Assembly: GCA_003116995.1 (NCBI GenBank)
Contig: BDSL01000081.1
Location: forward strand, 293,501 to 357,500
Direction: 5' to 3'
Length of the DNA stretch: 64,000 nt
DNA from: Yamagishiella unicocca
Taxonomy: Eukaryota > Chlorophyta > Chlorophyceae > Chlamydomonadales > Volvocaceae
Shown piece by piece: positions 51,001-60,200 of the stretch. Both the position numbers and the translations under genes were made by a program. The notes beneath the pieces are model-generated. The model was given only the letters and a program-made list of their open reading frames with translations, was not told where the DNA came from and searched no databases. Each line of letters begins with the position of its first letter. The stretch's first letter is position 1.

Positions 51001-53125
51001 CCGCCGCCCAGTCCATCAGCCCCACCAGCAGCCTCACGCAGGCCGCGTCATCCAGCAGGGAGGCAACCGTCTCGTTGCGGTCGTACAGCAGCACGGTGTA
51101 GCTGCCGCGGGGGGGGGGAGGAAGTTGGAATTTAGGAGGGGGGGTACTGGTCGCTGCGGATCACGGCGGTCGTACATGGCAGGGTTGTGTGCGTGATCCA
51201 GTTGTAAGGCGGTGGGTTGCGACTAGCGAGGCCTTTGGCGGGAGGTGCCGTCGAGCGGGGGAAAGGGCTGCTGCCCCCTGGGGGGGCCTCCCTCCCCCCG
51301 GGGGCCCTTCACATGATGGCTGCGCACGAAAACACATGTACTCACTTCTCGCCAGAACACCCCGAGCAGTGCCGTATCCCCCCGAGCTCTCCTGACTCCC
51401 TCCGGGACCCCTCCGGAACCCCTCCGGAACCCCTCCGGGACCCCTCCGGAACCCCTCCGGGACCCCTCTGCCCCAACCCCAACCTCTCCTCACCCCGCTC
51501 ACCCCCAGCTGGCCAGCCGCTCCGCGTACGAGCGGTACACCTCGCTGCCCAGCAGGAAGCCCGCCGAGAACACCGCCAGCGGGAAGGGGGGGCCCAGGCC
51601 TAGGTCGGGACCGCCCTGGAGGGAGCGAGGCGGGGAGAGAGGGTTGCAGGGAAACCCGTGTACGAAGCAAACGCCGGCGGGGGGAGGGAGGGAAACCCGT
51701 GTACGAAGCAACCGCCGGCAGGAGGAGGGAGGGAAACCCGTGTGCGAGGTGGGGAGGGAGGGGCTCAGGGTGAGGAACATGGGTTGGCACCACGGGGCCC
51801 GGTAGGAGGGTTCATGAGGAAGTGGGATGCGGGGCTCACCAGCGGCTCCAGGAGGGAAGCTGCGCGGCGACTTGGCCGCTGCTGTGTATGGCGGCAGCTG
51901 CTCCACCACCCCTTCCCGCCCCCGCACCCCTCCCCGCCCCCGCACCCCTTGCCGCCCCCGCAAGCCCACCTTGGGGTACACCACCTCCACTCGCAGCGTG
52001 CAGCTGGCGTTGACGCACGCGGGGAAGCAGGAGCTGCAGGTGTGCTCCCGCCGGGGCAGCCGGGCCACCGCCAGCGGCCCCGGCCCCGTGTAGTCGGGCT
52101 GCACCAGGAAGGGCGCGTAGGCCTCGCGGCACTGCGCGGGGGTGCGCTGGGGGGGCCAGGAGGAGGGGAGGGGGATGAGAAAGGGGAGGGGGGTGAGGAG
52201 GGGGGGGGTGAGGAGGGGGAGCGGGCGGGGCGGAGGGGAAGGGGGGGCCGGGATGCGGAGCAACGGCGGGGTGGCTGTAAGAGGAAAGAGACCCCGGGGG
52301 GCTTCTCAACCCCGGTCCTGGGTTCCCTGATGTCCCGCCGTTTCCTCCGACGTGCTGTCATCGGTTTGCCGGTCTCTCTCTCCGCACCTCACTCCCTCCC
52401 CGGCCCCATCCCGCCCCACCAACTCCTCCAGAATGCATCTCAAAATGTCGGTTCTAAACGGTTTTCCTTCTGGTCTTTCCTTGAAACCCCACCCCACCCG
52501 GCCCCTGACCCGGCCCCTGACCCGGCCCCACCTGGGCGGCCGCCGCCGGACCCGCCGGCAGCGCCCCTAACGCCCCCAGCCCCGCCGCCCCGCTGAGGTG
52601 ACGTGCCGGTGCAGCCGCTACTGCCGCCGCAGCTGCAGCCAGGAAAGTGCGCCGCCGCAGCGCCGTCACCGGTGGCCGCCCCTGGCTGCCCGGCGGAGGC
52701 TCCTGCCGCTGCTGCGGCTGCTGCTCTTGTTGCTGCCGCTGCTGCTGCTGCTGCGGCGGCGGCGCTGGGTGCTGTGAGTAAGGCTGCTGCTGCTGTTGCT
52801 GTCGCTGCTCCGGTCGTGGCCTGCCCGAGTAATGGCGTGTGGGGTGAGTTGGGTAAGGTTTCGGAGCTCCTGCCCGTACTGTGGGAACTGAGGCGCCGTC
52901 GCAAGTCGCTGCTGTTACCGCTGCTGCAGCTGCAGGTGCTGGTGGTGCTGCCTGTGGAGGTGGTGCTGGTGGCGTTGAGCCTTCTGTCGCGGATCGCCGT
53001 GCCACGGCAGCGCCTCGCGTCGTTGGTTGACGCCAGGACGCGAACCGGCCGGACGTGCTCGGCGCGCAAGGCGGGCTGTGCAGCGAGCCGCGATCAAGCC
53101 AGCAGTTCACGCCACGCCAGGTCAT
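48087..53125 (-). CDS. CLH: Chlorophyllase-like alpha/beta hydrolase with twin-arginine-like leader
   Basis: Nine exons join in phase: 53125-52532, 52146-51970, 51615-51503, 51101-50937, 50679-50575, 50234-50132, 50002-49936, 49568-49431, 48910-48087 (761 residues). The core matches chlorophyllase: PLAVFSAGFLLGSEVYRSYA, ERLASWGYTVLLYDRNE, GHSRGGKLAALAGA (nucleophile Ser349, formed across intron 4), CLIDPVDN (catalytic Asp) and EAGHFQFLD (His443). Chlorophyllase removes phytol from chlorophyll to give chlorophyllide; other ester substrates are possible. The first about 155 residues are Pro/Gln-rich like an algal transit peptide, then ALRRRTFLAAAAAAVAAAPA resembles a thylakoid twin-arginine signal, suggesting the lumen. 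A Cys-rich stretch (TCSSCFPACVNASC) precedes the core. About 270 residues follow the core, absent from plant chlorophyllases (about 320 aa). It diverges from the next gene. Confidence 0.85.
49022..49085. repeat. Perfect 28-bp inverted repeat (hairpin) built from family B
   Basis: Arms 49022-49049 and 49058-49085 are exact complements (ccccggctatacacgggttt then tccttgca), with an 8-nt loop attccggc. It lies in hydrolase intron 8, next to another partial copy at 49009-49021. Each arm contains the family B core. Confidence 0.95.
50511..50560 (-). repeat. Family C then family B repeat at a donor site
   Basis: accggtcctcttctgtaaccc is followed by ggccgggttttcctcg. Both conserved ends face the donor of hydrolase exon 5 at 50575. 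Confidence 0.6.
51405..51472. repeat. 12-bp tandem repeat, hydrolase intron 3
   Basis: Five to six units of gacccctccgga/gaacccctccgg between exons 3 and 4. Confidence 0.85.
51641..51748 (+). repeat. Three tandem family B units, hydrolase intron 2
   Basis: Three copies of gggaaacccgtgtacgaagc spaced about 42 bp, with ccggcggg between them. The first has gttgcagggaaaccc with its conserved end facing the acceptor of exon 3. Confidence 0.85.
52421..52488 (-). repeat. Dispersed intron repeat, family A
   Basis: Reads actcctccagaatgcatctc, aaaatgtcggttctaaacgg, then ctggtctttccttgaaaccc in hydrolase intron 1. The conserved end faces the donor of exon 1, 44 bp away. This shows the family is not confined to VPS13. 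Confidence 0.85.
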
Positions 53126-53601
53126 CTGATTGCGCTGGGCGATACGTCGTGCTCCAGTTCAGTGGAAACACGCGAACGCCACGACGCGGGCACGCAGTCG
53201 CCCGCTCTAGCTTTCGCTCATATTCTGTGAACGACACGTTTTGTGCCGTATTGCAGCCGTGCAGGAGGATCGGATAACAAATGGAGTTGCGGTGAGCAAT
53301 TGCAAAACGCGAAATATCTACCGACCGAACGGGTGTTCAAGTTCGGGTGCAATCAACTTGATTGGGCAGCGTTCCGTGTTATATATGAGGCGTAAGAGCA
53401 GTCAAGTGGGACTGTGGGAGCAACCTGCATGATGCTCATCACCCATCCATCCCATGTGGGTGTACACCAGGGGAGAACCATCACGCATCCCATGCTGAAC
53501 ATACACACGTTGACATCAATCGCCTGCATTTGCCTCCCTTGCAATACAAAAGTAAAGGGCGTTATATACCGTCCTCGTTTGATTCGTTAAGCCGCGACGC
53601 A
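53126..53601. promoter_or_regulatory. Divergent promoter region, hydrolase (minus) / complex I-like gene (plus)
   Basis: The 476 bp between two start codons must contain both promoters and 5' untranslated regions. AT-rich TATA-like strings occur at 53379-53386 (ttatatat) and 53562-53568 (ttatata); the second is only about 35 bp before the plus-strand ATG and may be transcribed. No regulatory motif is recognised. Confidence 0.5.
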
Positions 53602-55178
53602 ATGGCGGAGGCTGCGGTGAACGCCCTCAAGGCTCTGAAAAACATCCTGTACCGTGTTGGGATTAAGGAGCCATGGAAGATGACCGGCGTGCGCAGTTTG
53701 CCAGACTATGAGCATTACATGCCTATGGGCTTTGAGTACCGGAAATTCTCCCCCGGGTGAGCATCGCTTCTGGCCTGGTGCTCTTCTATTCAACGGCTGG
53801 GTGATTCACAATCTGACCGTCGGAGTTTGCAGCGGGAAGGCAGCTAAGTCGGTCGTGACTTTGCAGGACGCAACCTGTGAAGGCCCGCATTCCGCATGAC
53901 TCCCCTAAGCTGGTGTATGACATCAAGTACTTTGGTAAGGCTGTCGCCTATGCGTGGATGGGCGTGTTGTGCTTTCAGCTCGACACTTGACGTGCCCTCG
54001 CCCATCACCCAGTTCGCGACTACCGCCGTAACAACAAGTACACCGCGCGCACAGTGGACGCTAAGACTCCTTTCGACTTTGAGAAGGTGGGGCAGCATAG
54101 CCTGCGATGCTACTCCCTATGAAGCTGGCCCCCTGGCCCGCCCCCCCCCCAAGCCCTAAGTGCGCGTGGCGCAAATCTGATATTCCACCGTTTCCGCCCC
54201 GCCTCTCAGATGTACGCCAACGCACCGCTGAAGCCCGAGGAGGTGCGTATACCACCGGGGGCTTCCTGGGGGTTGTACCTAAGGGTGGGGTGGACGGTGG
54301 GGCGGCTCCCGTCGCCCGCCTCCCGTCACCAGAATACACCGCCGCGCGCCAATCGGTGCAACAGGGCAGCAGCACTATAAGGGGTAAAACGGGCGTCTAC
54401 TCTTTGCATAGGGCCCTGCATCGTCATGACTGGGGCCGTACCAACGGTGGCTTCGACAGGGTGTTGATGTTTCGCGGAGCGGTGAGGAAGGATGGGTGTC
54501 CCACGCGGTTGGCTGGGGGCTGGGGCTGCATCACATCGCGGATGGGAGGTGGCGCATGGGGCCGTCCCGCATCCGCTCCTGCTGGCAGGGGGGGAGGCGC
54601 CAGCCAAATCGGGGATAGGACCAGCGGCACCACGTCGCCGCCGCACGGGCTGCCGCATGGTCGCGAACAAAGGCACCGCCGGCACTTCGCTGATGGCGGT
54701 GTGAGACGCGAAGTGGTATTAAGAGGAAGGGGCTTTCAGCCTGTCCCAACCTCGCCTCGTCCCGTTTGAGGTAGTGCTGGGCGCAACGGGCGTCACCAGT
54801 TGGCTTGTTCGGCGGTGCTGAGCCCGAGGGCTCAACGGGCACACCGAGCAGCGTGTCGTGCGGGTACCATCTGTATTGCCACGTGCCGAAGCGCTGACTG
54901 TGCAGCGGGGCCCAGGATTCTGGCCCTGCAGCTGGGTGTGGTCTCGCCAAGTTGCATCCCCAGTCCCTTTGACGCAACCTTTCCCATTTGCGAGTTGTGT
55001 AGCTTCCGCTTCAGAACTGCGCATGATAGTTTCCCATCACTTCCCAACCCATGTCGGGCCTAGTCGACTGCACCCCAGCATAGCAACCGTCCCCACGCCC
55101 CGCTCGGTCGACTTGCTCGTGCCCCTGCAGGTCAAGTTCGTGCCCCGGCCTGAGGTCATGCCCACCCGCGGCTTCTAG
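53602..55178 (+). CDS. Probable mitochondrial complex I accessory subunit (plant ESSS/NDUFB11-type), 125 aa
   Basis: Five exons join in phase: 53602-53756, 53867-53934, 54013-54086, 54210-54242, 55131-55178. The protein begins MAEAAVNALKALKNILYRVG, then IKEPWKMTGVRSLPDYEHYM, then AEYRKF-like FEYRKFSPGTQPVKA, then LVYDIKYFVRDYRRNN, and ends EVKFVPRPEVMPTRGF. It is small, basic, compact and without low-complexity inserts, as expected for a conserved organelle complex subunit. The KEPWK-TG and YDIKYFVRD-RRN blocks resemble small subunits of plant NADH:ubiquinone oxidoreductase as I remember them; that identification is from memory. No clear membrane span is seen. The last intron (888 bp) is much longer than the others. 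Gene structure is more certain than function. Confidence 0.6.
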
Positions 55179-57207
55179 ATGCCTCGCAGCGGTGCACAAC
55201 GAGAGGCGCGCTGCTTTGGACTCCACTCTCGCCCCCCGGGTGTTGACGCCTCGGACGACGCGCCAGCATCCGGCGTGCATCTCCCTGCCTTTGGCGGGTG
55301 ATGCGCTTGGCTTTGGCTTAACCACCCCAAATAGACTGCCGGTGTGATGCAGAACCAAATGGGCTTTGAGGAGGCCGTTGGCAGCCCTGAATTTAGGTAG
55401 TAACACGTGTTGAGGCCGGTGGATTCGTAGTTTGCATCGAGATGGCGGCGATTACACGTATGGTAGTTGCGAGAGGGCTTCGCACGCAAAACGTTACGGC
55501 AATGCGACCGCGGCGAGGTGCTGAGACACGTCCTCCTCCTCCACATTTTAACGCCCCCCACCAGCCGGTTGTCATGCCTACGTATTCACCAGTACGCCCA
55601 CAGATTAATTAAGTGTTTTTATGGATGCGGCCACGTGCGGCTCACACATTGCTGAGGGCGTACGAAGCGTACGGCATACGAAAATGCAGTGACAGGCATG
55701 TATTCGGTATTGGTCCCCCATGCTTGCAACTATCCGCTCATTTATTGGATCAATTATACGACATGCCCGACCAGACGCCGCGCCTTGTTTCCCTAAGGCT
55801 CATCCCCCCGCCCCACCAGGAGGCTCATTTACGACGCGCCATGCACATGCATACATGCAGCCGGCCGCACCTCTGGAACACATATGCAGCTAGCCAGCCT
55901 CCGGAACCGCCACTCAGCAACACCAGCACACAAAAAAGTACAAAGATACAATACTCCGCCTGCGCATATGTCGAACACAGCCCCTGCCCCCCCCCTACGG
56001 CCGCCATGTACGCGGTACCTGCCGCACCGGGAGGACCCCCCCTGCATGCAGCCACAGGGCTACGCGCCGGCGCCGCAGGAAAACGGACCAAGTTTGTTTC
56101 ACTTGGGGCAGCCCTTGTATGATACGGGTGCGCATACGGCGGATGAGAGCACACAGCATAGCGCGCCCGCCAGCAGCTGCCTCAATATTGGAGTGGGTTC
56201 CACCCATCTGGGCTGGAGGGCGCAAACACAATTTCGGTCGGGCTCGGTACACGAGCACCGACGTGTGGGGAGGCGAGGCATGCCATGTCCCCGCACCGGC
56301 CCCCAACCCCGGTCACGGGTTTTCCTTGCAACCCCCGGTCAGCCGGAGGCCAGAACGACACTCAACATCGACGGCATTCTTGGCGTGGTCATACCCGGCC
56401 AACCGCCGACCACCAGTCCTAACTTGACGCCTGTTTCGCCCCACAGGGGTTCGTGCGTCTCACGCCATAGCATCATAGCCGAACATCGCAACGACGATAC
56501 CCGTCGTTCATTTCGTATTTCATTTGTTCGGGTCGTCTTGTCAGTTGTAGTAATCACGTTGCGTCCGTCGACGCCTGGTGAAGTAATAGCAAGAGAGGAC
56601 AACCCTCCTCTACTAGAAACAGCGACAGGACGCGGCGTCTACCAGTGCCCTTCAGCAGTACGGTAGCAAGCGACTCAATCGCCTCCAATACCAAACAGTG
56701 CGCATCCAACGTTCGGCCGATGGGTTACCCCAACACCAGCAACACAACCACTTTCATCCATCCACGGCATTGCCTTCCCAGCCAGCTCAGTCCATCATAC
56801 AACTTGGGTGATCCGTAGACCCTCAGTCAATCAATCTGTGGCGTTGCTATCCCGCCCAACGCAACGTCAAGTCGTCAGCTCCGTACATAAACTGTTATTC
56901 GGGCAACAGCGAGAGCACAGGGAAGCGCCCGCGCTGCGCGCTAGACGTCCCAAGTAGCATACAAGTAGGGCGATTGACACAATGCTCGTCAGCAATCATC
57001 CGTACACATGAGCTGCGCTGTCGACGCCGGTCCGAAAGCGCCGGTCCGAAAGATACACAGGAAAGCCCATTCAGTCAAGCCGATGACAACGCGGCACGAT
57101 CGACCAACCAGAACGCTGGTCGACGGCCAACAAGTCATCGGAGTCCAAGGCACCATACCGGCGCTCGTGCATCAGCTGCGGCACCTTTCAGTACGGCGGC
57201 TCACATG
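55179..57207. other. Intergenic between convergent genes; no gene seen
   Basis: Should hold two 3' untranslated regions. A long plus-strand frame at 55884-56666 is compositionally biased and has no recognisable domain. A family B repeat (tcacgggttttccttgcaac) lies at 56312-56336, outside any intron identified here. Confidence 0.5.
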
Positions 57208-60200
57208 CTAGCCCAGCACCCGCATGGTGAGGTTCTGTGCGGGGTGGAAGTGGTCAGCGGACCCCTCGTCGTACTGCACGGACAGCTTGGTGTCCGCGCA
57301 GCTTATGACGCGGCCCTGCATCCACACGCCTTCCACGTCGTAAAAGACCTGTGAGGGATGAGAAGGTCACCCAGGCTGTCAGGGCGCGCGGTGTTGCGCC
57401 ACAAGGGAAGTGAAGTGACGTCATCGCTATGCAGACAGGGCCGCGAGCGAGGGTGCCGTTCAACAGGGGCCACGACCGCTGTCATGCAGTGCGGTGCAAG
57501 GAGCCGCAGGTCGCAAAGACTATTCCAATGGCCGCCGCAATGGTCCATATATAAGCGTAGATGTAGGACCTGGCAAATGATCATTGGCAGCCCATCGTAA
57601 GCCGCCCTCACTACGGATTCACCAAAGCAGTAATCGCACATGCGGACATTGCCGCTGCTACCGACGCCTGCTTGTGATGGATTGCATTATGCAGGCGGGT
57701 AGCAACACCAAACGACACTCACCGCCACCTGTCTCCCGATTGCCGCAGCTCCCAGTGCGAAAAGCTGCTGCAACACTCCCTGCCCCGAACTGCTGCCTCC
57801 GCCACCGCCGCCCAAGCCAGGGCTCGAAACCATCATGCCGGTCCCGCTACCAGCTCCACTTGCTGCCGTGACCGCTGGACTTGACATGGCGATGCTGCTG
57901 GGCTGCCGCAGAGCGCCCAGGGCAGCTTGTTGTTGTTGCTGCTGCAGATGCTGCAATTGCTGCTGCTGCAACTGTTGTTGTTGCAGGTGCTGCTGCTGGA
58001 TCTGTTGCTGTTGCAAGTGCTGCTGCTGCAACTGCATCTGATGCTGCTGCATTTGCTGCATCTGTGCCTGCTGCGCCTGCTGCTGCAATTGCTGTTGCTG
58101 CGCCTGCTGTTGCTGTGCCTGCTGGTGTTGCGTCTGCTGGTGTTGCGCCTGTTGCTGGTGCGGTTGTTGGTGCTGCGTTTGCTGCTGCAATTGCTGCTGC
58201 TGCGCCTGTTGCTGCTGCAATTGTTGTTGTTGCTGCGCCTGTTGTACCTGCTGCGCTTGCTGCTGCAATTGCTGCTGCTGCACCTGCTGCTGCTGCATTT
58301 GCTGCTGCTGCGCTTGCTGCACCTGCTGCTGCTGCAATTGCTGCTGCTGAGCCTGCTGCTGCAGTTGGTGGTGTTGAAGGTGATGTTGCTGTATGTGTTG
58401 CTGTTGCATTTGCTGCTGCTGGATTTGCTGTTGTTGCAGCTGGTGTTGTTGCAGCTGTTGTTGCTGCAGTTGCTGCTGCTGCAGATGTTGTTGTTGTAGG
58501 TGTTGCTGCTGCAACTGTTGCTGTTGTAGGTGTTGCTGTTGCAAGTGCTGCTGTTGGATCTGCTGCTGCTGCAACTGATGTTGTTGCAACTGCTGCTGCT
58601 GGAGTTGTTGCTGCTGCAGCTGTTGCTGTTGTTGATGCTGGATTTGTTGTTGCTGCTGCACTTGGTGAGGAAGCTGCTGCTGGGGTACCATGCCCGCCAC
58701 TGCCGGGCTGCTCACCCCAGACGCCCCTGCAGCACCAGTAGGGTCGTAGCCCCGACCCGCCTGTCCCGCCGCGCCGGCCTGGCTCATGGCATTGCCGCCC
58801 GATAACCCACCAAAGTCCGGCAGGCCGGACGGCAGCTGTGCCGCCTGCCCCGTCACGCCGAGGTGCGCTGGATGCGCATTTTGCGTCATCGCTACCCCAG
58901 CGAAGCCCATGGTCTGTTGCGCATGCTGCATCTGCTGCATGGCCTGCCCGCCACCAGCCTGACCTGCGGGCCCAACCGAGGAGCCAAGCCCAGGGCTTGA
59001 GCTGTGATGCGCGGTGTGCATGCCTGCAGGCAGCATGCCACGCGGCCCGCCGCTCATCCCCTGCATTGCCTGCATCTGCTGCTGCTGCATGAGCTGCTGC
59101 TGCATCTGCTGCATTTGTTGTTGTTGCAGCTGCTGTTGTTGCAGCTGCTGTTGTTGCAGCTGCTGTTGTTGCAGCTGCTGTTGCTGCAGCTGCTGCTGCT
59201 GCATCAACTGCTGTTGTTGCTGCTGTGGCAGCTGCTGCTGCTGAAGCATCGCTGACTGCTGCGCCAGGGTGGCTGCCGAGGCCCCTGGACCAGGGGGGCT
59301 GAGCTGCTGCTGCGGCTGCTGCGCCAGCTGGCCATGCGGAGCCGGCCCACCAGGCAACGTAGGTGTTCGCTGCCCTACGCTGCCGGCAGCACTCTTACCC
59401 CCAGCCATCTGGACATTGGGAGAGCCCCGGTTTACCTTCGCCCCGCCCCCGCCGGCGCTGCTGCCGCTGCCGGCGCCGCTGCCACCAGTTGTGGCGCCAC
59501 CCAAAGCCGCGGCCCCGCCCGTTAGGCTGCTGACGCTTTTGGTCTTCTTGGCCGGCTTGGTGTCCAAGGCGGGGCTGCTGCCGGATTTCCGCTTCGCAGT
59601 GCCCAGCAGCCCCAGCCCCGGTAGCCCCCCAGGTCCCGGGACGGCGCCCGGCCCGGTACCAGTGACGATGCCCAGTGGCCCCACCACCGCCGTTGCTGGG
59701 CCCCCCAGAGGCCATGCCACCTCGCCTGCCGATACGAGGTCCAGCAGCGCCACCTCCTCGTCCTGTCCGGTGGACTCGTAATATATCCGCGCGTTGTGCT
59801 TGGCCGACGTGCCATCGTGCTCCACCACCACGCCGTCCCACCAGGTGCCGTCCTCAGGCCACAGCAGCGCTAGGCGGCGGCCCTTGAGGTTGGTGCTGCG
59901 GAGCTCCATGACGGTCAGCACCTTCCGCCCGGCGTGCACCCCGGCATCTGGGGTTGTGGGGGAGGGAGCGGTGGGGGAGGGAGCGGGTACCGGAGGGAGC
60001 GGTGGGGGAGGGAGCGGTGGGCGAGGGAGCGGGTACCGGAGGGAGCGGTGGGGGAGGGAGCGGTGGGGGAGGGAGCGGTGAGGGAGGGAGCGGGTACGGG
60101 AGGGAGCTAATGAGGCGGTTCTGGGTTTTGGCGTGGGGCGATGGAGGCGGTAAGGTACGCAGGCAGAATCCTGCGGCGCATGATTGCGAAAGGAGCGAGC

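Noticed and set aside
55884..56666. 260-residue plus-strand frame
   Set aside because: No domain, biased composition, and located between convergent genes; probably untranslated sequence.
57881..58741. Leucine-, alanine- and cysteine-rich plus-strand frames
   Set aside because: Antisense shadows of the CAG/CAA poly-Gln tract.
58690..59060. Separate gene in the Gly/Met/Pro-rich spacer between the poly-Gln tracts
   Set aside because: It is in frame with both tracts and the Tudor-like module in one uninterrupted exon.
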